A stretch of 64,000 nucleotides of DNA from Mycolicibacterium wolinskyi (GTDB lineage: Bacteria; Actinomycetota; Actinomycetes; Mycobacteriales; Mycobacteriaceae): NCBI RefSeq assembly GCF_002101965.1, contig NZ_LQQA01000010.1:124001-188000 (forward strand), written 5' to 3'. Positions 35,386 to 44,146 of the stretch are shown here, one piece after another. The position numbers and the translations under genes are program-made. The notes beneath the pieces are model-generated. The model saw only the letters and a program-made list of their open reading frames with translations, had not been told where the DNA came from and searched no databases. Every line of letters starts with the position of its first letter. Position 1 is the stretch's first letter.

Positions 35386-36813
35386 CTACCTCGCGTCGAG
35401 TTCTGGGAATGCATAGTCACGCCATCCGGGAACGTCGGCCACCTCGACGAACTCCCGGCCGTGCTCGGCCTGTGCGGGACCGCATGCTTCACCGGCCACC
35501 TTGACGGCAGTTCCATATGGGTAGGTCGCGTCGATGCCGAGTGCCGATCCGGTACGGCGGTCCGGTGGCAGTGTGTCGTCGAGCGTCGGATCGAGCGGCC
35601 CGCCTGGCAGGTCATCGACGATGATGACGTCGCGCGCGGGCTGCGTCCGAAAGGCCAGCGCCCACTCCACCTCCCCGGAATTCTGTACATCGATGTCCGG
35701 GTCGACCACGATCACCGTCTTTGGCCGCACGTTGGATCCCATCGCCGTCAGGATGGCGTTGCGCGCCTCGCCGGCGAATCGGGGCCGCATGGCCATCACG
35801 ACCCGGAAATTCACCCCGCCGGACGGCGGAATGGCGACTCGCTCGATCGTCGGGAACGTCTTTCGCATCGAGTCGAGAAACGAGGCTTCGAACGCCAGCT
35901 GCTTGAGAACGTGGTTCTCGGTTGTCGGCTTCCCGGTGAGCAGCGCCTGGAAATACGGTTTGTCCCGATGCGTCAGCGCAAGCGGACGGGCGATCGGTTT
36001 CATCGAGCCCGGCGTGTAGTAGCCGGTGTACTCGCCGAGGGGCCCCTCGAAGACAGTGTGGTCGAAATCCACCTCGAACTCGATGACGAACTCGGCGTGC
36101 GCGGGCACTTCCAGATCGATCGCGCGGCACTTCACCAACTCGACCGGCGCACCGCGCAGTCCGCCCGCAACCTCGAAATCGTTGGTGTCTTCGGGAACTT
36201 GGATGGGGCCGGTGTAGGCCAGCATCGGGTCGACACCGATCACCAGCGCGGCCCGGAAGCTCTTCTGCCCCCGCGCAGCGGCCTTCGCGAGGTTCTTTCC
36301 GAATCGGTGATTCGGCATGGCCAGAAACGACATGGTGTGCTTGTCGATGATCTCGAAGCGGTAATGGCCGATGTCGGGTGTGCCGCTGTCCGGGTCACGG
36401 CTGACCACGATGCCGGCCGTGATGTAGGGGCCCCCGTCGTCGGGGCTGTACCTCGGCACCGGCAGCGTCGCAAGGTCGACGTCGTCGCCGAGGATGACGT
36501 TTTCGTGCACCGGCGCGTGCTCGATGACCACGGGCGGGATGCGCTGGGCGAGTCCGTGCAGGATGTGTTCCACGACCGTGTCCTCGTCGCAGCCATAGGC
36601 GATCAGGGCCTTGGCCCGTGAGTTGTACACCCCGCCGACCAACGGAAACTCGCTGCCGTTGTTCGTGAACACGATCGCCGGGCCGGCCACCGCTGCGCTC
36701 TTGCGCATGGCCTTCGCCACCTCGAGTTCGAGTGCGACAGGACGGTCGACGTCGATGAGTTCGCCCCGCGCACGCAGCGCATCGAGGAACTCCCGGAAAT
36801 CCTGGTACGGCAC
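35386..36813 (-). CDS. UbiD-family decarboxylase (first copy)
   Basis: A 475-residue UbiD-family protein, first gene of the operon. N-terminus YQDFREFLDALRARGELID; the active-site acid motif is FEGPLGEYTGYY; other family marks are KCRAIDLEVPAHAEFVIE and PPSGGVNFRVV. It differs markedly from the downstream copy, so it may have another substrate or form a hetero-oligomer with it. GTG at 36813; ribosome binding site weak. Substrate unknown; aromatic or terpenoid acids are possible for this family. Confidence 0.82.
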   Translation of the reverse strand: MPYQDFREFLDALRARGELIDVDRPVALELEVAKAMRKSAAVAGPAIVFTNNGSEFPLVGGVYNSRAKALIAYGCDEDTVVEHILHGLAQRIPPVVIEHAPVHENVILGDDVDLATLPVPRYSPDDGGPYITAGIVVSRDPDSGTPDIGHYRFEIIDKHTMSFLAMPNHRFGKNLAKAAARGQKSFRAALVIGVDPMLAYTGPIQVPEDTNDFEVAGGLRGAPVELVKCRAIDLEVPAHAEFVIEFEVDFDHTVFEGPLGEYTGYYTPGSMKPIARPLALTHRDKPYFQALLTGKPTTENHVLKQLAFEASFLDSMRKTFPTIERVAIPPSGGVNFRVVMAMRPRFAGEARNAILTAMGSNVRPKTVIVVDPDIDVQNSGEVEWALAFRTQPARDVIIVDDLPGGPLDPTLDDTLPPDRRTGSALGIDATYPYGTAVKVAGEACGPAQAEHGREFVEVADVPGWRDYAFPELDAR

Positions 36814-37093
36814 GAGGGAGCCTCATCTCTCTGCGGGGCGAGTCCAGCGAAACCAAGAAGTACGGTGTCATCGTTGCCGAGACCCCCCGTTTCCGCGAGC
36901 CGAATCGGCAAACACGTTGCTGGACAGGGGCTTGCAGAGGCCGGCCGCAGACGGACGAGTGGCGGGACCGAATGGTCCGGCAACGTCATCCGCGCGTTTC
37001 GAACTGACGACGACGTCAATGCCCTGCTTGTAGCGGTCGTTCGGCCATCGCCTACGGTGTCTCTGCCGCATGCCGGCCGGAAGGGAGGATCTC

Positions 37094-37516
37094 ATGGCTG
37101 AAGCCGTCATTCGTCAGCGCATCGACGACGCGGTGGGCGCTGTCCGCTCGCGCGACATCGACACGCTCGCGTCCCTGTATGCGCCGGATGTCGTGTCGTT
37201 CGACCTCGGCGCACCGCTGCGGTACACCGGCCGCGACAACAAGCGACGCGCCTGGGACGAATTCTTCGCCGCCTACGCCGGACCCATCGCCTATGACGTC
37301 CATGAGTTGAACGTCACAACACAGGGAGATGTCGCGTTCGTTCACAGCCTCAATCACGTCAGCGGGACTCTTGTGAGCGGCCGCGTGACCGACATGTGGG
37401 TTCGGTGGACGGCGTGCTTCACGCGTGTCGACGGAGTTTGGCTCGTCACGCACGACCACGTGTCAGTGCCTGCAGACCTCGAATTCGGCAAGGCGATGGT
37501 GAACCTGACGCCCTGA
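37094..37516 (+). CDS. SnoaL-like (NTF2-fold) protein
   Basis: A 140-residue protein of the NTF2/SnoaL fold. Features: IRQRIDDAVGAVRSRDIDTLASLYAPDVVSFD (split) as the first helices and strand, FTRVDGVWLVTHDHVSVP as the last strands. AAGGGAGG at 37081-37088 precedes the ATG. These proteins include ketosteroid isomerases and hydratases or unannotated ligand binders; the reaction cannot be read. Transcribed alone with DUF4193 downstream. Confidence 0.8.
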   Translation: MAEAVIRQRIDDAVGAVRSRDIDTLASLYAPDVVSFDLGAPLRYTGRDNKRRAWDEFFAAYAGPIAYDVHELNVTTQGDVAFVHSLNHVSGTLVSGRVTDMWVRWTACFTRVDGVWLVTHDHVSVPADLEFGKAMVNLTP

Positions 37517-37620
37517 TTCATCGTCTGACAGCTATCCACGTTTACATCCGGTCCGCACGGGGAACAACGGACGCCTCAGCGACGTTGCCCAAGCACCGGC
37601 CTATAGAGGGAGGATCACCA

Positions 37621-37917
37621 ATGGCTACCGACTACGACGCGCCTCGCACCAAAGAAGCTGATGAGGTCGGCGACGAGTCACTCGAGGAACTGGCCACCCA
37701 GCGACGGGCTTCCGTCGACACGGCAGTGATCGACGAGGACGAGACCGTCGATTCGTTCGATCTGCCCGACGCGGACCTGACCGGTGAGGAACTCACCGTC
37801 CGGGTGATCCCCAAGCAGGCCGACGAGTTCACGTGCTCGAGCTGCTTCCTCGTGCAGCATCGCAACCGCCTCGCCCTGCAGCGCGGCAACGAGCAAGTCT
37901 GCGTCGACTGCGTGTGA
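37621..37917 (+). CDS. DUF4193 zinc-finger-like protein
   Basis: A 98-residue actinobacterial DUF4193 protein. An acidic N-terminus is followed by two CxxC pairs, FTCSSCFLVQHRNRLA and QVCVDCV, that probably bind one zinc. GGGAGGATCACC precedes the ATG at 37621. Small zinc-ribbon proteins of this type are widespread in actinobacteria; function unknown. Confidence 0.85.
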   Translation: MATDYDAPRTKEADEVGDESLEELATQRRASVDTAVIDEDETVDSFDLPDADLTGEELTVRVIPKQADEFTCSSCFLVQHRNRLALQRGNEQVCVDCV

Positions 37918-37935
37918 CGCGGCGGCGTCCCGCTG

Positions 37936-38613
37936 TCAGAAATGCCAGCGGGTTGTCGCGACGCGTTCCTGGAACGCGCTCAGAGCTTCGAGGTCTTTTT
38001 TCATCAAGGGTTTGTTGACTTTCTCGGTGAAGAAATCGATGAGCGGACCGGCGAAGAACGCGGTCATGACGGTTCCGATGCCGACCTGCCCGTGGAACGC
38101 CAGGGCCAGCGCCACGAACGTGAGGTCCTGGGCCACGCGCACCACTCGATAGGGCAGGCGCGTGTGGTCGACGATGATCGGGGCGATCGCGTCGTATGGG
38201 GAGTTGCCAAGGGCGGCGGTCATGTACATCGACGCGCCCGCGGCGAACAGCGTGATCCCGATCAGGAACATCACGGTCTGCTCCAGCCGGGTCGGCTCGC
38301 CCGGAACAAGCGGGGTCAACAACGCTGAGAACCACTGGATGAAGTAGCCGGTCATCACCATGTTGATGACCGAACCGATCCCGATGTACATCCGGCCGAA
38401 CAACAGGATCGGGATCAGCAGCACCGCGTTGCTGATGAGTTGATAGGTGCCCAGGTCGAGGCCGATCGTGTTGCTGATGCCGATGTTGGCGGCGGTGTAA
38501 GGGTCGACGCCCACCTGCGCGACGCGCAACACCGCAGACCCGAATCCGAGCACGGCGACCCCCACGAACGCCCAGAAGGCGCGCCGCCAATAGTGGTTCT
38601 CCCGGTTCGCCAC
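37936..38613 (-). CDS. YczE/YitT-like membrane protein
   Basis: A 225-residue integral membrane protein with about five hydrophobic spans (around residues 12-32, 52-72, 82-100, 110-135, 158-185). Marks: FGSAVLRVAQVGVDPYTA and LGNSPYDAI, the Gly-x-x-Pro-x-Asp/Tyr motifs that recur in the YczE/YyaS family. Cytoplasmic basic C-terminus. Start ATG at 38613. Convergent with DUF4193. Function unknown. Confidence 0.75.
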   Translation of the reverse strand: MANRENHYWRRAFWAFVGVAVLGFGSAVLRVAQVGVDPYTAANIGISNTIGLDLGTYQLISNAVLLIPILLFGRMYIGIGSVINMVMTGYFIQWFSALLTPLVPGEPTRLEQTVMFLIGITLFAAGASMYMTAALGNSPYDAIAPIIVDHTRLPYRVVRVAQDLTFVALALAFHGQVGIGTVMTAFFAGPLIDFFTEKVNKPLMKKDLEALSAFQERVATTRWHF

Positions 38614-38705
38614 GTTCCCCCTTCCGACGGCAGCCTGCTGCCGACTTTGCCATGGAATGCGGGTCGATCCGGGTGGATTTCACTACGGCGCGCAAGCCGG
38701 TCGAG

Positions 38706-39683
38706 TCACTGGCTGTGCGCCTGCCACGCTCGGGCCGCGATCAGTTCCGGCACCAGCGTCTCGGTCAACAACCGAACATCGTCGGCGTCGTCGCCGGGAT
38801 AGCGCAGCGTCAACTGCGTGCCCGGCACGTCACCGCCGACGCCCACAACGGTGCTGCTCCGCATCGTGGTCCACTCGGAAAGTTGGGCCTCCCACGGAGA
38901 TCCGGCGAACACGAGCAGCCGGTAGTCGGTCGTCTTCGTCAGGTACACGTCGACGTGGCTCCAGTCGCCCGTCTCACAGCCCACCGCACCGAGCCGGGGT
39001 CCCTCACGGAGCATGAGAGCGCCCTGTTGGGCGGAGGAGAACCGGTGCGCCGGTGCCGCGAGGTGCGTGCCGGCAGGGCCCAGCAGCAGATCGGTAGCCG
39101 CTGGCCGCCAGTCCGATTCGGTGTCGAGCAGATGCGCACTCGCGGTGGCCGCCGCACTGATGGCGGCCACGAGCGGGTGGCTGTCCTCGCCTGAGAGCTG
39201 GTATTCGAGGGCAAGCAGCAGCGCGAGGGTGTGCTGATAGCTGCGGCAGGCGACGCCGCCTTCCTCCTTGTCGGCCGCCAGGTCGACGACGGCACCACAA
39301 CGCTCCGAGAGCACCGATCCGGGCGTGTTCGTCAGGGCGACGAAGACCGCTTCGTTGTTCACGCTTTGCATACGGTCAAGCGCATCAAGGGTTTCCGCCG
39401 AACCCCCGGTGGCCGAGATCGCCACCACGAGCGTGCCTCTCCCCCAGGTCGGCAACAGTTGCGACGACGCGAGCTCCGACACGGCGACCATCCCGCGTGT
39501 CCGCATCCGCGCAGCGGCCACCCCGCCGGCGTAGGCCGACGATCCCATGCCGAGCAGCACGACGCGCTCGACGTCCGACGGCACGACGTCTGCCCATGGA
39601 TTGCCTTGTGTCAGCGTGTCGGCGAGCCGGGTGAGGGTTTCCGGTTTGCGCTGCAGGTCGGTGTAGAAGGCATCCGGATTCAC
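38706..39683 (-). CDS. SIS-domain sugar isomerase/deaminase-like protein
   Basis: A 325-residue protein with two SIS sugar-phosphate binding domains, as in the isomerase half of glucosamine-6-phosphate synthase and in AgaS. Motifs GMGSSAYAGG (about 45-54), SATGGSAET and ALTNTPGS bind phosphate and sugar. It lacks the N-terminal glutaminase of GlmS, so it fits deamination or isomerisation of an amino-sugar phosphate. ATG overlaps the kinase stop (39680-39683). Last gene of the operon with a kinase, a glycosyltransferase and TetR. Confidence 0.78.
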   Translation of the reverse strand: MNPDAFYTDLQRKPETLTRLADTLTQGNPWADVVPSDVERVVLLGMGSSAYAGGVAAARMRTRGMVAVSELASSQLLPTWGRGTLVVAISATGGSAETLDALDRMQSVNNEAVFVALTNTPGSVLSERCGAVVDLAADKEEGGVACRSYQHTLALLLALEYQLSGEDSHPLVAAISAAATASAHLLDTESDWRPAATDLLLGPAGTHLAAPAHRFSSAQQGALMLREGPRLGAVGCETGDWSHVDVYLTKTTDYRLLVFAGSPWEAQLSEWTTMRSSTVVGVGGDVPGTQLTLRYPGDDADDVRLLTETLVPELIAARAWQAHSQ

Positions 39684-40882
39684 GGGGCGCTCCCTTCGTC
39701 GAGCAATGCGGGCAACGCCGCGTCGGGCACATACATCCAGCGCGGTAAATGCCGTGCTGCGTAGATGATTTCACGCAGCACCTGCTGCAGGCGAAGCGCC
39801 CGCAGCGCAGCGGGATCGTAGCTCTCTGCATGTCCCAGCTCGGTGAGCCGGGTGGTGTAACTGTCCAGGAGTGTCCTCCGCGTGAGCGTGTTCACCTCGG
39901 CGAGGGTGGCTCCATCGAGCTCGGTGTACTTGCGGGCGACGATCGCGACGTGGGCGAACGACTGAACCATGCCTGCGACGTCGAGCGCGGCGGGTATCGG
40001 TTTCATCCGTTCCTCGGCCGCGAGCACGGGATTGCCATCGAAGTCGGTGATCACGAACCGGCCGTCCGCCAACAGCACCTGGCCGACATGAAGGTCGCCG
40101 TGCCCTTCTATCACCGGCGTTCCGCCGAGATCGCCGAGCCCGTCGAGGATCTGCTCGATCTCCGCGCGCCGGTCGCGCAGCACCGCCCGGCAAACGGAGG
40201 CACTCAGGGACACCGCGGTTTCCAGCGTCTCGAATGCGGCGTCGCGCCATCGGGCCACCTCGGTCTGATCGGCGACCGATGCGGTACCCGCCAGAGCCGC
40301 ATGGAGTTCGGCGATGAGGGCACCCACGTCAGCCGCGGCGTCCCGGATCCGCTCTGGGCGGCCCGCCCGCGCTGCATCTGTCACGAGATCCACGGCCCAG
40401 GTCCAGCCGTCGACGGCACCGGGCAGATACTCGTCGATGGTCGCGACGAGCGTTTCGTCCCCGTCCGCGGGTCGCCAGGTCACCAGACCCCACGGAGCGG
40501 GCATGCCGCGGAATCCCGCGGCGCGCAACGCGCTGATGCGGTGGGGCGCCGGGTGGGGGCCGCTCTGGAGGTGGGTTGCCCATTTGACGACGGCGGCGTC
40601 GCCGACGATGACCGACTCGTTGGTCTGATCGACCGTGATGGGCCGCTCCCCCGCAGCGCTGCGCCCGGTCCACGAAATCACCGTGAAGGCACCGCTTTTC
40701 GCTGAACCTCTCACGCTGCACAACATGTCCAGCATGGCTTCGGCGCCACCGTCGCCAGGCCGCGCGCGGCGCCAGTCGCCGTCTGGATCGCGCACTGCGG
40801 GGACGGCGGCCAGGCCGTCGGGGCTGGTCGTGACGACCAACCGTCGGCCTGGTCCGAGATCGAGGTGGTCGAGTTCGATCAC
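39680..40882 (-). CDS. Glucosamine kinase-like protein (maltokinase-related)
   Basis: A 400-residue kinase of the maltokinase/aminoglycoside phosphotransferase fold. The N-terminal 90 residues are a beta-rich cap; the core has the catalytic loop GHGDLHVGQVLLADG (about 258-272) and DFDGNP as the metal-binding DFxG variant. The C-terminal tail YAARHLPRWMYVPD recalls the actinobacterial glucosamine kinases (GlcNK) described from Streptacidiphilus. Coupled to the glycosyltransferase (4-bp overlap) and to the SIS gene. Probable reaction: glucosamine to glucosamine-6-phosphate, handed to the SIS protein; a related amino sugar is possible. Confidence 0.72.
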   Translation of the reverse strand: MIELDHLDLGPGRRLVVTTSPDGLAAVPAVRDPDGDWRRARPGDGGAEAMLDMLCSVRGSAKSGAFTVISWTGRSAAGERPITVDQTNESVIVGDAAVVKWATHLQSGPHPAPHRISALRAAGFRGMPAPWGLVTWRPADGDETLVATIDEYLPGAVDGWTWAVDLVTDAARAGRPERIRDAAADVGALIAELHAALAGTASVADQTEVARWRDAAFETLETAVSLSASVCRAVLRDRRAEIEQILDGLGDLGGTPVIEGHGDLHVGQVLLADGRFVITDFDGNPVLAAEERMKPIPAALDVAGMVQSFAHVAIVARKYTELDGATLAEVNTLTRRTLLDSYTTRLTELGHAESYDPAALRALRLQQVLREIIYAARHLPRWMYVPDAALPALLDEGSAP

Positions 40883-42195
40883 GTCTGGTGTTCCAGGCCG
40901 ACACGCTCGATGGCGTCGGCTCCGACACGCAGCCCATCACGCGCCCGGATCGCGGCGCCGATGTCGGCCAGCTTGGCGCGTAGCTCGGTGTCGGCCAGCA
41001 GACGGTCGACCGCGTCGGTGAGTTCGGCGTCGTCGAACGCGTAGGTGTCGAGCCGTATCCCGAAACCGAGTTCATCGATGCGCTGGGCGTTTTCGTACTG
41101 GTCCCAGAACAGCGGCAACACGATGAGCGGCTTGCCGAAATGCAGCGTTTCGGTGACGGTGTTGTTACCGCCGTGGGAGATCACCAGATCGACCTGTGGG
41201 ATCACCTTGGTCTGCGGCAGCATCTGCTCACCGACCATGTTGTCGGCCAGGGTGATTCGATCGGCTTGCGGTCCCTTGCTGACGATGAAGCGGTGCCGGG
41301 TCTTACCGAGCACGTCGACGAGACGTTGCATCAGTTCCACGTCGGCTCCGCCGAGCGAACCCAGCGAAAGGTAGATGACCGCACTGTCACCGGGCCGATC
41401 GGCGATCTGCCCGGGAACGACGTACTCGTCGTCGGTCTCGCGGACACTCGAGTCCATCCGGATCCAGCTGTCATCGAGCGGGCGGGCTTGCAGATAGTCT
41501 GCCTCGGCCGGGTACACATAGAGGTTCGCGGCGTTCGCGCGAGGCATGAATTCCAGGTCGGGTAACGGGTCTGCGCCCTGCGCCTGTACCCACGCGTTGA
41601 AGTCTGTCCACATCTCCCGGTGCGTCCGATTCAGCTCGGCGCGGTAGGCCTCCCACTGCGACGAGTCCGCACTCGGCAGACCCGAAAACGGCGGAGGCAC
41701 GCGGGGGCTGGAGATCTCGAGGGGGCTGCAAGAGACGATCCGCACGAACGGGGCGCCCGCGGTGGCAAGAGCCGGGAAGAGTACGACGTTGTCCTCGACG
41801 ATGACGTCGGGCCGATGCGTGGCGATGATCTCCCGCAGCCCGGGCTCACAGTATTTGGCCCCGTCGATGAGCGCCTGATACGTGGGCTGGATGAAGGTTT
41901 CGAGTTGCTCGATCGTGGGCTTGCGGAATTCCGGTGCGGTCTCGGCGATGAAGTCCGTCCAGAACTTGCCCGCGTCGTCGTCTTCGCCTCCCGCGGTAGG
42001 CTCGGCCAGATCGACCAGTTCTTCGATGAAGCCGAACGGAGCGAGCTTGCCCGCCCACGAGCTCTCGGCCGCGAACACGATCCTATGGCCGCGGTCACGC
42101 AGTACGGCTGCCAGCCCGATGCACTGATTCGTTGGCCCGTAAGCCGATTCGGGCCAGAACATGATGGTCAATGGCCGGGTGTTGGATGACGTCAT
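40879..42195 (-). CDS. Family 1 glycosyltransferase (UGT/MGT-like)
   Basis: A 438-residue GT-B glycosyltransferase. N-terminal acceptor domain (TIMFWPESAYGPTNQCIGLA), C-terminal nucleotide-sugar domain with the motif VISHGGNNTVTETLHFGKPLIVLPLFWDQYENAQRI (given in parts: ISHGGNNTVTE and PLFWDQYENA), the usual donor-binding signature with Asp-Gln. ATG at 42195 is chosen; AAGGG lies upstream. Acts probably on a lipid, sugar or natural product with an amino sugar or glucose; acceptor unknown. Operon with TetR (10-bp gap) and the kinase. Confidence 0.8.
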   Translation of the reverse strand: MTSSNTRPLTIMFWPESAYGPTNQCIGLAAVLRDRGHRIVFAAESSWAGKLAPFGFIEELVDLAEPTAGGEDDDAGKFWTDFIAETAPEFRKPTIEQLETFIQPTYQALIDGAKYCEPGLREIIATHRPDVIVEDNVVLFPALATAGAPFVRIVSCSPLEISSPRVPPPFSGLPSADSSQWEAYRAELNRTHREMWTDFNAWVQAQGADPLPDLEFMPRANAANLYVYPAEADYLQARPLDDSWIRMDSSVRETDDEYVVPGQIADRPGDSAVIYLSLGSLGGADVELMQRLVDVLGKTRHRFIVSKGPQADRITLADNMVGEQMLPQTKVIPQVDLVISHGGNNTVTETLHFGKPLIVLPLFWDQYENAQRIDELGFGIRLDTYAFDDAELTDAVDRLLADTELRAKLADIGAAIRARDGLRVGADAIERVGLEHQT

Positions 42196-42205
42196 GGGCA
42201 GCCCT

Positions 42206-42814
42206 TCATGCTCGGACGGGACGGGGAAGCGGATGGCCGGTCGCCACCCGCGCGTAGTCACAGATCAGTTCGATCGCCGCCGCGGCATCGAGGCTCGGGT
42301 GCCGCGCCACCATGCGATAGCCGTACGCATCTTCCAGCGCGACGATGTTGCGCGCGGTCGTCAGCGACGACGATGTCAGGGCGAAAACACCTTGGGCGGC
42401 ACCGGTTTCCAGGATGATCTGATACATCGCCACCTGGCGGTCATAGAGCGCGGTGAGCATGACCGCATATGCGGGGTAGCGCGCGGCCGCCCCGCCGAGC
42501 GCGCACATGAGTTTGACGTCGGGGTCGTCAGAATCGGTGGGCAGACCGGATTCGATGGTGATCACGAGCTTTCGATCAGGCTCGGCGACGCCGTCGATCG
42601 CACGCAGCCGCGCGTCATAGAACCGCTCGATGCCGGCCCGATTGGCCTCGACGAGCAGGGTCTGGATGTCGGGAAAGTGATAGAGCACCGCCCCCGGCGT
42701 CAAGCCTGCCTCCGCCGCCACCTGCTTGAGCTGGACGTCGGCACCGTGCTTCATCACCGCGGTCTGCGCAGCACGCAGCAATCGCTCACGGCGTTCGGCT
42801 CGGCTCACAGGCAC
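42206..42814 (-). CDS. TetR-family regulator of the amino-sugar operon
   Basis: A 202-residue TetR regulator. N-terminal helix-turn-helix LKQVAAEAGLTPGAVLYHFPD (about 29-49, in parts); the rest is a helical ligand-binding domain. First gene of the operon with the glycosyltransferase, kinase and SIS genes; probably autoregulates it. GTG start at 42814. No palindromic operator was recognised in the 113 bp upstream. Confidence 0.8.
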   Translation of the reverse strand: MPVSRAERRERLLRAAQTAVMKHGADVQLKQVAAEAGLTPGAVLYHFPDIQTLLVEANRAGIERFYDARLRAIDGVAEPDRKLVITIESGLPTDSDDPDVKLMCALGGAAARYPAYAVMLTALYDRQVAMYQIILETGAAQGVFALTSSSLTTARNIVALEDAYGYRMVARHPSLDAAAAIELICDYARVATGHPLPRPVRA

Positions 42815-42927
42815 GCGCCCATGGTGCCAAGCTCTGCAGGCGGCCCGCTGAATTTTCCTGAACTTCGATGCAGTTTGTATCCAGGTTTTACATGTGAGCT
42901 GCGTTTAACGGCGGCATCCGCCCTGAA

Positions 42928-44043
42928 TCAAGGCGCAGTAGACGCGGCCTTCGCATCTTCGCCAGCATCCTGCGTCGCGTTCGAAGCTCTCTTGTCCTCG
43001 GCATGCTTCTTGATACCGGCGGTCACTCGGTCACTCAGGTTCTTGACGGACGCCTCGATGCGCTTCACCGCGTCCTTGACGGGAGTGGCTCGTACCGGCT
43101 TCTTCGGCGCATCGGCGGACGGCTCCGTCTCGGGAACATCGGCCACCGGTGAAACATCCGATTCTTCAACCGCTTTGACCGGCGCTTCCGGTTCAGCCTC
43201 GGGTACGGTCTCGACCTTCTCCTCGCTCACTGCGGGGGTGTCGAGTGTGACGGTCTTTACCGGCGTGCCGAGACCGAACGTTGCGTCTACCGCGGGCGTG
43301 CTCACTTCAGATGTGCCGAACGTGGGCGGCGGTGGCGGCTCGGTCGCGAGTGCGGTGGAGATGCCGAGCTGCGCCGCCTCGATGCCATCGACGATCAAGC
43401 GGGCGCCGTCGCCGAGGGAGATCAGGAAGTTCCGGGTGCCGTCGATAGCGGCATCGACGATGGTGCCGAGGTCGAACGTGAGCACGGCGGCAACGAGATC
43501 TTGCGTGCCCTGGATGAAGGCGTTCGCGACTCCGCCGCCGGCGTCGAGGAATCCGTTGGCCACGTCGATGACCGCCTGCGGCCATGCGGCTGACAGCGCT
43601 GCCTGCACCACGAGGTACTTCTGATTGCGCCAGATCGCCGAGTCCAGCAGTGGTTGTCCCACTGCGACGACGGTGTCACGGACCGCGGTCGTGAATGTGT
43701 CGAAGGCACCGACGAAGTCGAGGTTGAACAGCTCCTGAATGATTTCGACGGCGATGCCGGGTATGGCCACCACGGATTGGGCCAGCCCGATACCGGACTG
43801 CGCGAGCCCGCGCAGGTAGACCACCCAGTTTTGAGCCCAGTTGTAGAGCGCCTGTCGCACTATCGGAAACGTGAGGATGTAAGGAATGTCGATATCGGTG
43901 AGTTGAACTTCTGTCGAAATCGTGGGCGTCGCAACGTGCACATTCTCGGCCGGCCACGAGGGCGTGATCGGGGCCATCGCCACCGCGCTCGCGCCGACGA
44001 ACGCGACTCCGGTGGTGAGCAACGGTCGTAGCGAAACGTCCAT
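42928..44043 (-). CDS. Ala-rich exported protein with charged tail
   Basis: A 371-residue exported protein resembling in layout the one at 29508. A short signal (residues 8-30) precedes a helical domain (about 50-230: FPIVRQALYNWAQNWVVYLRGL, in parts, and IPGIAVEIIQELFNLDFVGAF), a Pro-rich linker PPPPPTFG, then a long acidic tail (from about 255) and a basic end (KRIEASVKNLSDRV). Start ATG at 44043. Function unknown; a cell-surface protein is likely. Confidence 0.7.
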   Translation of the reverse strand: MDVSLRPLLTTGVAFVGASAVAMAPITPSWPAENVHVATPTISTEVQLTDIDIPYILTFPIVRQALYNWAQNWVVYLRGLAQSGIGLAQSVVAIPGIAVEIIQELFNLDFVGAFDTFTTAVRDTVVAVGQPLLDSAIWRNQKYLVVQAALSAAWPQAVIDVANGFLDAGGGVANAFIQGTQDLVAAVLTFDLGTIVDAAIDGTRNFLISLGDGARLIVDGIEAAQLGISTALATEPPPPPTFGTSEVSTPAVDATFGLGTPVKTVTLDTPAVSEEKVETVPEAEPEAPVKAVEESDVSPVADVPETEPSADAPKKPVRATPVKDAVKRIEASVKNLSDRVTAGIKKHAEDKRASNATQDAGEDAKAASTAP

Positions 44044-44146
44044 GTCTCCAACCCCGATCCTGAGAATTTCCTGAAGGTCACGCGAACTGTAGCCTGCTGC
44101 GCTGCCGCTCGCGCGTGAAGCAGAAAAACTGTTGGCGGGCCGAACG

